NCBI GenBank assembly: GCA_033852075.1
Contig: JAWSVC010000014.1
Location: 9,396 to 73,395, forward strand
From: QZLE01 sp033852075
GTDB lineage: Bacteria; Pseudomonadota; Gammaproteobacteria; QZLD01
Reading direction: 5' to 3'
DNA length: 64,000 nucleotides
In this document: one piece after another, positions 45,864 to 54,220 of the stretch
Layout of the letters: every line of letters begins with the position of its first letter
How positions within the stretch are numbered: position 1 is the stretch's first letter
Notes under the pieces: generated by a model
What the model saw: the letters and a program-made list of their open reading frames with translations, nothing else
The model's database searches: none
Told to the model about the DNA's origin: nothing
Translations under genes and position numbers: made by a program

Positions 45864-47156
45864 ATGAAACGATTGTTACGTCTAGTACCGTTACTATTAA
45901 CTGCAGTGCCGAGTATCGCTTTGGCTGCTGATGAGCTAAGTTCAGGTGATACCGCCTGGATTATTACCGCATGTGCGTTGGTTCTATTTATGACCATTCC
46001 TGGTCTTTCTCTATTTTATGCAGGTATGGCGCGCGCTAAAAATGCCTTGTCAATTATGATGCAGTGTTTAACGATTACAGGCATCGCAACTATTTTATGG
46101 GTTATTTGTGTATACAGTATTGCCTTTGGTGATGGCGGTAGTGCTAATGCTTTCTGGGGTGGTCTTGATAATTTGTTTTTAAAGAATTTGAGTGTTGATG
46201 CACTTTCCGGTTCTATTCCTGAAAGTGTATTTTCAATGTTTCAGCTTACCTTTGCAATTATTACTCCTTCACTGATTATTGGTGCCTTTGCTGAACGTAT
46301 TAAATTCTCAGCGATGCTTCTTTTTGTAACAGTATGGATCCTATTGGTTTATGGGCCTGTATGTCACTGGGTATGGGGCGGTGGCTTCCTTGGTGATCAT
46401 GGTGTTATCGATTTTGCTGGTGGTACTGTTGTTCATATTAATGCAGGTATCGCTGGTCTGGTTGCAGCTATTGTAATCGGTAAACGTAAAGGTTATCCAA
46501 ACACAGCAATGCCTCCACACAGCCTGGTACTTACCTGTGTTGGTACTGGTATGCTTTGGGTAGGTTGGTTTGGTTTTAATGCTGGTAGTGCTCTTGCTGC
46601 TGATGGTGCTGCGGGTATGGCAATGTTTACTACTCAAATTGCAACAGCAACAGCAGCTATTACCTGGTTGGTGATTGAATGGGTTCTACACAAAAAACCT
46701 AGTGCTTTGGGCGCGGCTTCTGGTGCAATTGCTGGTCTGGTTGCTATTACTCCAGCTTGCGGAAACGTAGGTCCAGCTGGTGCGATGATTATGGGCTTTA
46801 TTTCAGCTATCGGTTGTTTTCTTGGTGCTACCAAAATCAAACACTATTTTGGTTATGATGATTCTTTGGATGCGTTTGGTGTTCATGGTATTGGTGGAAC
46901 CATTGGTGCAATTCTAGCTGGTGTTTTTTGTGCTCCAGAATTGGGTGGCCTTGGTTTTGGTGGAGAAAACACAGGGATAGGTCAGCAACTTTATGCGCAG
47001 ATTATAGGTGTTGTTGTGACTTATGCTTATTCCGGCATATTAAGTTATATCCTGTTAAAGATTATCGACAAGGTTATTGGACTTCGTGTTAGCCTTGAAG
47101 AAGAAACCGAAGGTCTTGATATTGCGAGCCATGGTGAAAAGGGATATAACCTATAA
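45864..47156 (+). CDS. amtB: Ammonium transporter AmtB
   Basis: A 430-residue trimeric inner-membrane ammonium channel. The signal-like N terminus (about 22 residues, ending ALAADEL) is cleaved in E. coli AmtB. Eleven TM helices follow. The twin-His pore residues are in PVCHWVWGGG and FGVHGIGGT; ITPACGNVGP and the C-terminal tail with the PII-binding region are present. GAAGGA before ATG 45864 supports this start; an in-frame TTG 15 bases earlier overlaps the Shine-Dalgarno. Co-transcribed with glnK and followed by a terminator. Confidence 0.95.
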   Translation: MKRLLRLVPLLLTAVPSIALAADELSSGDTAWIITACALVLFMTIPGLSLFYAGMARAKNALSIMMQCLTITGIATILWVICVYSIAFGDGGSANAFWGGLDNLFLKNLSVDALSGSIPESVFSMFQLTFAIITPSLIIGAFAERIKFSAMLLFVTVWILLVYGPVCHWVWGGGFLGDHGVIDFAGGTVVHINAGIAGLVAAIVIGKRKGYPNTAMPPHSLVLTCVGTGMLWVGWFGFNAGSALAADGAAGMAMFTTQIATATAAITWLVIEWVLHKKPSALGAASGAIAGLVAITPACGNVGPAGAMIMGFISAIGCFLGATKIKHYFGYDDSLDAFGVHGIGGTIGAILAGVFCAPELGGLGFGGENTGIGQQLYAQIIGVVVTYAYSGILSYILLKIIDKVIGLRVSLEEETEGLDIASHGEKGYNL

Positions 47157-47178
47157 ACTAAAAATATAGTTAAATTTA

Positions 47179-47203
47179 AAAGGCATCTTTCGAAGGTGCC
47201 TTT
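47179..47203 (+). terminator. Terminator of glnK-amtB
   Basis: AAAGGCA / TGCCTTT with an inner CTT-TCG-AAG hairpin, followed by a T-rich stretch (TTTTTATTTTTT), 22 bp after the stop. Confidence 0.8.
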
Positions 47204-47428
47204 TTATTTTTTGGTATTAATTAATGTGACAATTTACACAATCTTGTCATGTACTATTACTTAAAAGTGACAAAAATCGTAACTAGTGCTTTAGCAGCCG
47301 TGATAATTGGTAACCATGACCGGACAAACGGCAAAATTTCTAGTAACGTTATTGGCATGTATATTGATTATTTATTAACCACTAAGGTGTGTTTTTCAGA
47401 TGATAACTACTAAAGTGGGGTTAAGAAT

Positions 47429-47878
47429 ATGAATAACAGTGATAACAGCGTACAAAATAGAGATCAAAAAAAACTAGAGGCTGATTACCATCAGGCCTGC
47501 TGTTATCAATATGGGATTGATGGCAATGTAGATTACGATAAAGCATTTTTCTATTATCGCAAATGCGCTATGCGTGGTTATGCTCCTGCACAAAACGCTT
47601 TAGGTTTTATGTATCTTTCCGGTGAAGGGATAAATAAAGACGATTCTTTGGCATTTAAATGGTTAAGATCTGCGGCAGATCAGGATTATGCGCCTGCTTT
47701 ATTAAATATCAGCTATTTATATATAGATGGGATTGGAACAGAAATAGATGTACAAAAAGGACTCAACTGCATCTATTCAGCTGCGAAAAAAGGGTGTGAT
47801 GATGCAAGATTTACTCTTGAAAGCAGAATAGCTGAGTGTATGGATATAGATGTAGCTTCAATTTTTGGAGTTAAATAA
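47429..47878 (+). CDS. Sel1-repeat (SLR) protein
   Basis: A 149-residue helical-repeat protein with three SEL1-like motifs: YDKAFFYYRKCAMRGYAPAQ, SLAFKWLRSAADQDYAPALL and VQKGLNCIYSAAKKGC. These repeats build alpha-alpha superhelices that bind other proteins. No signal peptide or TM segment was seen, so it should be cytoplasmic. It stands alone between amtB and the APE cluster, on the same strand as both, with 271 bp before and 148 bp after. Function unknown; Sel1 proteins often act in signalling or secretion. Confidence 0.85.
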   Translation: MNNSDNSVQNRDQKKLEADYHQACCYQYGIDGNVDYDKAFFYYRKCAMRGYAPAQNALGFMYLSGEGINKDDSLAFKWLRSAADQDYAPALLNISYLYIDGIGTEIDVQKGLNCIYSAAKKGCDDARFTLESRIAECMDIDVASIFGVK

Positions 47879-48026
47879 TAAGAGTTAATTCACTGGAATA
47901 AGCTTGGTAGATTATTATATAATTCCTGACCATAATTCATTTCTATGAATAAGTAGTAATGTTTTTACATTGATCTGTCATATTTACAGATTATCAAAGT
48001 TTAAATTATTGTTTGCAGGCTAGTTA

Positions 48027-48776
48027 ATGCTTGATTTATATATTAAAGATTGGTCGGTATGGATTCCAGGGCTTGAATCAGAATCTGATTTGACATTATG
48101 GGCTAATGGGGAAAAAACTATCGATGATGACGGTTCTGCTCCTAAGGTTGCTTTAGTGCCTCCAGCTATGCGTCGTAGATTGGGGCGTCTTGGTAAAATT
48201 TCCCTAAATGTTGCTGGTGAACTTATCGAAAGAAATGGTTATATGCCATCAATTTTTTGTTCAAGACATGGTGAGATCCAAACGACTATACAAATGTTAA
48301 AAGATTTGATTTGGAATAATGATATATCACCAACCAAATTCAGTCTTTCTGTACATAACGCCATAAGTGGTATTTTTACTATTGCTAACAAGGATGACTT
48401 GTCAACAACTGCAATAACAGCAGCTCAACAAGATTTAATTAACTGTTTTTACGAAGCATACGGACAGCTTAAAACAGGTGAATGTAGCCAGGTTTTATGT
48501 GTTATATATGATGAGCCAATTCCAGAAGAATATCAGCGATATTGTCCGTTACCGCCATATTCATATGCTGTAGGTTTTGTTTTTAGTCTTGAGGATGGAA
48601 TTAAGTGCTCTTTTTCACAACCGCAAGCATGTGATGAAACTGATAACAAAGCTGATACTGGAGTATTAGCGCTAGAGTTTATTAAATCCATCTTTTTAAA
48701 AAAGGATGTTGCAAAGTTAACTTTTGATAATTATCAAGGTAAACGAGTTTGGATGATTGGCCTTGAAAACTATTAA
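48027..48776 (+). CDS. apeC: APE chain-length-factor-like protein (ketosynthase N-terminal domain, ApeC-like)
   Basis: A 249-residue protein of the ketoacyl-synthase-like CLF family (pfam13723 type). In APE systems it pairs with the KS and sets polyene length. Family features are SVHNAISGIFTIAN and VIYDEPIPEEY; the catalytic Cys of a working KS is absent. First gene of the cluster; the stop at 48776 overlaps the start of the acyltransferase gene (48757). The Shine-Dalgarno is poor. The cluster promoter is probably within the 148-bp gap upstream, which has a TATAAT at about 47919 without a good -35. Confidence 0.8.
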   Translation: MLDLYIKDWSVWIPGLESESDLTLWANGEKTIDDDGSAPKVALVPPAMRRRLGRLGKISLNVAGELIERNGYMPSIFCSRHGEIQTTIQMLKDLIWNNDISPTKFSLSVHNAISGIFTIANKDDLSTTAITAAQQDLINCFYEAYGQLKTGECSQVLCVIYDEPIPEEYQRYCPLPPYSYAVGFVFSLEDGIKCSFSQPQACDETDNKADTGVLALEFIKSIFLKKDVAKLTFDNYQGKRVWMIGLENY

Positions 48777-49536
48777 TTTTTATTGGCGTTTGTTTGCTAC
48801 TGCATTTTGTTTTTTTGTTTTTGGAGTGGGTGGAGTCTTAATTGCTCTGGTTGTTGCACCACTGATTATATTAGTGTTTAGGAATAAAGAAACGAGGCAT
48901 ATTAAAGGGAAGCTTTTTATTCATTATAGCTTTCGATTATTTATCGAATTAATGCGGTTTGTTGGTGTCCTTTCATACACAGTTGAAGGTGTGGAAAAGT
49001 TTAAAGAACCTGGGCAGCTGTTTTTGGCTAATCATCCATCTCTTATTGATGTAGTGTTTATGATTGCATTTATTCCTAAAACTGACTGTGTAGTTAAAGA
49101 TAAACTAATTAAAAACCCATTTACCTATGGCCCAGTCAAGGCTGCCGGATATATAATGAATGCCGATCCAGATAAGGTATTACAAAAATCAATTGAATCA
49201 ATTAAATCTGGAAATTCACTTATTATCTTTCCAGAAGGTACTCGTACAACTCCAGGAGAGACAATAAAGTTTAAAAGAGGTGCTGCAAATGTTGCTCTTC
49301 GGGGATGTGTAGATATTACGCCAGTGGTAATAGGCTGCGTTCCAACTACTTTAACCAAGTCTGATAAGTGGTATCATATACCGTCGAAAAAGCTTCATTT
49401 TACGATGGTGGCTAGAGAGAAAATTAGTATTGCGAGATTCATGGAAGAAAAAAGCACAAATATTGCTGCTCGTTCCCTGACTAAATCGCTAGAAGATTAT
49501 TTTAAACAGGAGATTAGTAACTTATGTCTGAATTAG
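48757..49536 (+). CDS. Acyltransferase, PlsC/LPLAT family (APE cluster)
   Basis: A 259-residue membrane acyltransferase. An N-terminal hydrophobic region is followed by the HxxxxD motif (NHPSLID, catalytic) and FPEGTRT. Related proteins in APE clusters are thought to attach acyl chains to the lipid anchor. The start is TTG 48757, inside the end of the CLF-like gene, with no better ATG in frame near the conserved N terminus; the stop overlaps the first ACP gene by 13 bases. The tight packing supports one operon. Confidence 0.85.
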   Translation: MALKTINFYWRLFATAFCFFVFGVGGVLIALVVAPLIILVFRNKETRHIKGKLFIHYSFRLFIELMRFVGVLSYTVEGVEKFKEPGQLFLANHPSLIDVVFMIAFIPKTDCVVKDKLIKNPFTYGPVKAAGYIMNADPDKVLQKSIESIKSGNSLIIFPEGTRTTPGETIKFKRGAANVALRGCVDITPVVIGCVPTTLTKSDKWYHIPSKKLHFTMVAREKISIARFMEEKSTNIAARSLTKSLEDYFKQEISNLCLN

Positions 49537-49784
49537 CCCTAGAGCTTAAAGAACTTATTATTGAAACACTTAATTTAGAAGATGTTTCTGTTGATGATAT
49601 TGAAGATGAGGCTCCATTGTTTGGTGATGGTCTTGGTCTTGATTCAATTGATGCGTTAGAGCTAGGTGTAGCTTTACAGAAAAGATATGCGGTTAAAGTA
49701 AAATCTGATGCAGAAGAGAATAGGGAGCACTTTTATAGTATTAAAACACTTGAAAAGTTCATTTCTGAGTCAGCAAAGGCATAG
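49524..49784 (+). CDS. apeE: Acyl carrier protein 1 (APE cluster)
   Basis: An 86-residue ACP. The phosphopantetheine site is the Ser in GLGLDSIDALEL, and the flanking helices are acidic. Its ATG lies inside the end of the acyltransferase gene. In related clusters two ACPs carry the growing chain and the starter; which does which cannot be told from sequence. No dedicated phosphopantetheinyl transferase was found in the window. Confidence 0.93.
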   Translation: MSELALELKELIIETLNLEDVSVDDIEDEAPLFGDGLGLDSIDALELGVALQKRYAVKVKSDAEENREHFYSIKTLEKFISESAKA

Positions 49785-49800
49785 TTGGAGGCTGGGTTTT

Positions 49801-50049
49801 ATGCAAACTAAAGAAGAAATTTTTGCGATGGTTGCGGATTTATTGGAAGAACTATTTGAGGTAGATAAATCTTCTATCACGATGGAAACCAACTTATATG
49901 AAGATCTTGATATAGACAGTATCGATGCAGTTGATCTAGTAGTTAAGCTAAAAACTGTTACTGGAAAGAAAATACAACCAGATGAGTTTAAGGCCGTAAG
50001 AACTATGGAAAATGTGGTCGATGTTGTAAGTGGGTTGGTAAATTCATAA
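49801..50049 (+). CDS. apeF: Acyl carrier protein 2 (APE cluster)
   Basis: An 82-residue ACP starting at ATG 49801 (MQTKEEIF), with GGAGG 10 bases upstream; the frame stays open further left but that part overlaps the first ACP gene. The phosphopantetheine Ser is in DIDSIDAVDL. It is distinct in sequence from ACP 1, so the two probably have separate roles. Confidence 0.93.
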   Translation: MQTKEEIFAMVADLLEELFEVDKSSITMETNLYEDLDIDSIDAVDLVVKLKTVTGKKIQPDEFKAVRTMENVVDVVSGLVNS

Positions 50050-50119
50050 TTTCTGAAGTTAAATGGCTGGTTGATTTTTATCGGTTTGCTGGCAGTGTTG
50101 TCGTTAAATAGCGTTAATT

Positions 50120-50704
50120 ATGAAAAAGCTTTTAAATATACTTCTGACAATATCAATCATCCTTTATCCGGTGCTTGTTTATTTAGGATTACAGCACTTT
50201 GATGTCAGAGTAGTGGCAGTTCTGATTCTTATAATTCTTGCTATTAGATATTGGCTAAGCAGAAAAAGTGATAATTCAGGGCGTGGGCTACCGCAATTCA
50301 GGATTGTGTTAATTTTTGGAATTCTGCTGATTATTGGTGCATTAGCCACAAATAACGAATATGGGATAAAGTTATATCCTGCTATTGTTAATTTGGGGAT
50401 GTTGGTGATTTTTGCCTCCAGTCTTTATTGGCCGCCACCTATTATTGAAAGATTTGCCCGGATTATGGATAAAAACTTTCCTGATGAGGCTATGCCATAT
50501 GCCAGAAAAGTAACCATAGCCTGGAGTCTATTTTTTTTATTAAATGGTTTGGCTGCTGTTTGGACAACATTCTTTGCCAGTCAAAAAGTTTGGGCAGCGT
50601 ATAATGGCTTTATCTCATATCTTTTGATTGGTTTGATGTTTGCTGGTGAGTTTATTGTTCGCAAAATAGTAATGCGTAAGATTGAGCAGGAACGTAAGGC
50701 ATAG
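50120..50704 (+). CDS. Inner-membrane protein of APE clusters (COG4648-like)
   Basis: A 194-residue protein with about five hydrophobic segments and no known enzymatic motif; IVNLGMLVIFASSLYWPPPIIERFARI is typical of the family only in its pattern around the SLYWPPPIIERF stretch. It is a standard member of APE loci between the ACPs and the ligase, which fits here. ATG 50120 is used. The 70-bp gap before it has no gene. Role uncertain: membrane anchoring of the assembly or transport. Confidence 0.8.
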   Translation: MKKLLNILLTISIILYPVLVYLGLQHFDVRVVAVLILIILAIRYWLSRKSDNSGRGLPQFRIVLIFGILLIIGALATNNEYGIKLYPAIVNLGMLVIFASSLYWPPPIIERFARIMDKNFPDEAMPYARKVTIAWSLFFLLNGLAAVWTTFFASQKVWAAYNGFISYLLIGLMFAGEFIVRKIVMRKIEQERKA

Positions 50705-50744
50705 ATAATCCAAGACAGAATGAACTAATTATTGGGAAATTAAA

Positions 50745-52514
50745 TTGAATAGTTTGAGTATTAGTAACTCTCTAAAGAATAAAAAAGAGCTACCCGTAGC
50801 CATCTTAAGTGATGGTAAGACGGTATTGTGGCAACAATTTATATCCCATATCTCAGCTTATCAATCAGATATCGAAAATGAATTTGGTTGTGGAGCAGAG
50901 AATAAACTAGCCATTTATTTTGAAGACAGTTATCAATTTTTAACAACTTTCTGTGCAATCCTTATCTCCGGTAACAGTGTTGTAATGCCGGGAAATAATC
51001 TTAAAGGCACATGTGCAAATTTAACCGATTATGTGGATGGCTTTATTGGTGATTTTGATAATGAAATAGTTTCAGAATTGAAAGTAAAGCATATAAAACC
51101 GATTTCCATAGCTAATGTTGAGTTGCTATCAGATGAATTCGTCGTCCCTGTTATATCATCAGATAAACCATTGGTATCATTGTTTACTTCGGGTTCGTCT
51201 GGTGCTCCTAAACTTATAGAAAAGTCTCTGCGTCAGTTAGAGGTTGAGGTCAATTCTTTAGATCAGCTTTGGGGGGATAAAATCAGCGATAGTATTATTG
51301 TTGGCAGTGTTTCTCATCAGCATATATATGGCTTGTTATTCCGTATTCTTTGGCCATTGTTATCTGGACGTACTCTTTATGCTGAAATTTTGACTTATCC
51401 TGAAGAGATGCATGGGGTTCTAAAAAGCTTTGAATCCAGTATCTTGGTTTCTAGCCCTACACAACTATCCAGATTACCTGATTCAATTGAATGGAATCTT
51501 TTGCGAGGAAAGATTAAGGCGGTGTTTTCATCTGGAGCTCCTTTGGAAAAGCAAAGCAGTTTGCACGCTCGTGATAGTTTTGGTGTTGGAGTAATAGAAG
51601 TGCTTGGCAGCACTGAAACAGGTGGAATTGCTTATAAGTGTGAGGATGGTGTTAATCCTGCATCCTGGACAGCATTTCCGGAAGTAGTTGTAAGTCGTGA
51701 TGAAACTACCGGGGCAATGCAACTAATATCACCACGATTACCGGATAATGAACTGTATACAACTACAGATAAAATAAAATTTACTGAAGATGAAAAAGGT
51801 TTTGTTCTATTAGGTAGAACCGACAGAATTGTAAAGATTGAAGGTAAGAGATTGTCGCTTGATGAAATGGAAGCTGTACTTTTAGAACATCCATTTATTA
51901 ATTCGTGTCGAATTATTACTTTTACTGAGGCAAGGCAGGTTATTGCTGTAGCAGCCACTTTAACCTCAAAAGGGAAAGACTACTTTGTAGATAAAGGGAA
52001 ATTTAAACTCAACAGAGAGCTGGTTTCATTTTTGCGCGGTAGCTTTGAGAATGTATTGATGCCAAGAAAGTGGCGTTATATCGATGAGATTCCAGTTAAT
52101 GCTCAAGGAAAGTTAGAGCATGAAAAAATAAGAGAGCTGTTTATTGATGTAGAGAAGCCAAAGTTTCCAGAGGTTATTGGTGCAAATGTTGATGCTGATA
52201 ACGCCTCTTTGCAGATTTATGTTCCTGATAATATCTATTATTTTGCCGGACATTTCCCGGGAACATCAATACTTGCAGGGGTTGTGCAGTTAACTTGGGC
52301 AGCACATTATGCAAAACAATATTTTGATATCGAGATAAACTCAAAACAGTTAGATGCAATTAAGTTTCAAAATGTAATAACTCCTGGGGCCAATATAACA
52401 CTGGATTTAAAATATAACCGCGATAAATCTAATGTAGCTTTTAAGTACTATTCCAAAGAAAAACAGTCTGAAGAAATTCAGTATTCCAGTGGAAGAATAA
52501 AGTTGGAATTATAA
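50745..52514 (+). CDS. Acyl-CoA/ACP ligase fused to FabZ-like hotdog dehydratase (ApeH-ApeI type)
   Basis: A 589-residue fusion. Residues 1-450 are an AMP-forming ligase: P-loop FTSGSSGAPKLIEK, LGSTETGGIAYK, GRTDRIVKIEGKRL and PVNAQGKLEHEKI with the acyl-transfer Lys. It would activate the arylacrylate starter and load it on an ACP. Residues 470-589 are a hotdog domain with His503 in AGHFPGTSILAGVVQ. The Glu normal at +14 in FabZ is Thr here (QLTWAAHYA), so this domain lacks half of the usual catalytic pair. TTG start at 50745 with GGGAA upstream. In many described clusters ligase and dehydratase are separate proteins. Stop is immediately followed by the glycosyltransferase ATG. Confidence 0.88.
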   Translation: MNSLSISNSLKNKKELPVAILSDGKTVLWQQFISHISAYQSDIENEFGCGAENKLAIYFEDSYQFLTTFCAILISGNSVVMPGNNLKGTCANLTDYVDGFIGDFDNEIVSELKVKHIKPISIANVELLSDEFVVPVISSDKPLVSLFTSGSSGAPKLIEKSLRQLEVEVNSLDQLWGDKISDSIIVGSVSHQHIYGLLFRILWPLLSGRTLYAEILTYPEEMHGVLKSFESSILVSSPTQLSRLPDSIEWNLLRGKIKAVFSSGAPLEKQSSLHARDSFGVGVIEVLGSTETGGIAYKCEDGVNPASWTAFPEVVVSRDETTGAMQLISPRLPDNELYTTTDKIKFTEDEKGFVLLGRTDRIVKIEGKRLSLDEMEAVLLEHPFINSCRIITFTEARQVIAVAATLTSKGKDYFVDKGKFKLNRELVSFLRGSFENVLMPRKWRYIDEIPVNAQGKLEHEKIRELFIDVEKPKFPEVIGANVDADNASLQIYVPDNIYYFAGHFPGTSILAGVVQLTWAAHYAKQYFDIEINSKQLDAIKFQNVITPGANITLDLKYNRDKSNVAFKYYSKEKQSEEIQYSSGRIKLEL

Positions 52515-53267
52515 ATGAGTGAACTTCAACAAAGCCAATATTGTGTAGTTATACCAATCTATAATCATGAAAAATTTATTGAATCTACCTTAAATAGAAT
52601 TTTCCCATTTAAACTACCGATTATTATTGTTAATGATGGTAGTAGAGATGAATGTACCCAGATATTGAATCAGCTTCAGGAACGTTATGATTCTGTCGAT
52701 GTGCTTCACCTTCCTCAAAATGGAGGTAAAGGTGCTGCTGTAATAGCTGGTCTGAATAAGGCATATGCAGATGGTTATAAATATGCCGTACAGATAGACG
52801 CCGATGGCCAGCATGATATTGAAAAACTAAATGAGTTGCTGGCTGTATCAAAGGCAAGCCCCGAAGCATTGGTGACAGCTGTACCTGTATATGATGAATC
52901 GGTACCCAAAGGACGCCTGATAGCTCGTTATATCACCCATATTTGGGTTTGGATAAATACGCTTTCCTTTAATATTAAAGATTCCATGTGTGGTTATAGA
53001 GTTTATCCATTGCAAGCCACCTGTAATTTATTGCAGCGAGTAAGCCTTGGGCTGCGTATGGACTTTGATATTGAGATATTGGTAAGGCTTTTTTGGGATG
53101 GTGTTGATATCAAAAACTTCCCGATTAAGGTTATTTATCATGATGATGGGATATCTCATTTTGATGCTGTACAAGATAATATTCTGATTTCCAAGATGCA
53201 TGCAAGGTTGTTTTTCGGGATGCTGATTCGCCTTCCTAAACTATTACTTAGAAAGGTTCTTCCTTAA
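52515..53267 (+). CDS. Family 2 glycosyltransferase (APE cluster)
   Basis: A 250-residue GT-A enzyme of the dolichol-phosphate-mannose-synthase type. VVIPIYNHEKFIESTL at the N terminus, VNDGSRDE, the DxD-type metal motif QIDADGQHD, and GYRVYP with RMDFDIEIL further on. It likely adds a sugar to the APE headgroup or its anchor. There is no TM segment of the membrane-spanning GT2 class. It starts at the base after the ligase stop and shares one base with the next gene. In some clusters this enzyme is fused to the following acyltransferase. Confidence 0.88.
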   Translation: MSELQQSQYCVVIPIYNHEKFIESTLNRIFPFKLPIIIVNDGSRDECTQILNQLQERYDSVDVLHLPQNGGKGAAVIAGLNKAYADGYKYAVQIDADGQHDIEKLNELLAVSKASPEALVTAVPVYDESVPKGRLIARYITHIWVWINTLSFNIKDSMCGYRVYPLQATCNLLQRVSLGLRMDFDIEILVRLFWDGVDIKNFPIKVIYHDDGISHFDAVQDNILISKMHARLFFGMLIRLPKLLLRKVLP

Positions 53268-54220
53268 TGGCTAACTCAGATATTAGTAATGAAAAACACT
53301 GGGCAGATGTAAAAGAAGCCGGTGCCAGTATTGGCATGAAGGTTCTTTACTATATTTTGGTTATCTTTGGTGCAATCCCTGTTTATATAGCTCTTTACCC
53401 TGTAATTTTATATTTCTACTTATTTAAGTCAGAAGCCAGAAAGGCATCGCGTGAATACCTGGGTAATCTTGCTACCTGCTATCCTGAACTTAAGTTAAAA
53501 TCATCGCCATTAATTGGTTTTAAGCATTTCCTACAGTTCGCCAATCTGATCGTAGATAAGGTGCAGGTATGGATGGGTAGGTTAAATATTGAAGATTTGG
53601 AATTTGTAGACAGACAAATAATTACTGATTACATGAATAATGGAACCGGTGCACTACTTGTTGGCTCTCACCATGGAAATTTAGAGGTGTGTCGCGGATT
53701 ATCACGCCAGGTGCCAGGCGTAAAGGTTAATGTTTTAGTCCATACCAAGCATGCAATGAAATTTAATTCATTACTGTCAGATGTTGATGCATCAAATAGA
53801 ATGAATCTGATTCAGGTAAGCGAAATTGATCCGGCAACTATTATTTTTCTAAAGGAAAAAATTGATAATGGTGAGTTTGTGGTTATTGTTGGTGATAGAA
53901 TCCCAATATCAAGCGATAGTACTCAGCAGGCTGAATTTTTAGGAAAGCAGGCAGATTTTCCGATTGGTCCATATGTATTAGCCATGTTATTAGGTTGTCC
54001 AATTGTGCTTATTTTCTGCTTGAAGCACTCTGGAAAATACAAGATGTATTTTGAAAAATTTGTAGATAGGGTTAAACGGGTCAGGAAAGATCGTGATTCG
54101 GTGTTTGCAGATTTAGTACAGCAATATGCAAAACGTTTGGAACATTATTGTAAATTAGCTCCACTGCAATGGGGTAACTTCTTCCCATTCTGGTCTCAAA
54201 AAGGTAATCAGAAATCATGA
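53267..54220 (+). CDS. Lipid A acyltransferase-like protein (LpxL/HtrB family, APE cluster)
   Basis: A 317-residue enzyme with a TM helix at about 24-52, the HxxxxE-type catalytic motif SHHGNLEV and the VVIVGDRIP block. The family normally adds a secondary acyl chain to lipid A; APE-cluster members are thought to acylate the sugar or glycerol unit of the pigment. It shares a base with the glycosyltransferase, and its stop overlaps the ammonia-lyase ATG by four bases (ATGA). Part of the continuous operon. Confidence 0.87.
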   Translation: MANSDISNEKHWADVKEAGASIGMKVLYYILVIFGAIPVYIALYPVILYFYLFKSEARKASREYLGNLATCYPELKLKSSPLIGFKHFLQFANLIVDKVQVWMGRLNIEDLEFVDRQIITDYMNNGTGALLVGSHHGNLEVCRGLSRQVPGVKVNVLVHTKHAMKFNSLLSDVDASNRMNLIQVSEIDPATIIFLKEKIDNGEFVVIVGDRIPISSDSTQQAEFLGKQADFPIGPYVLAMLLGCPIVLIFCLKHSGKYKMYFEKFVDRVKRVRKDRDSVFADLVQQYAKRLEHYCKLAPLQWGNFFPFWSQKGNQKS

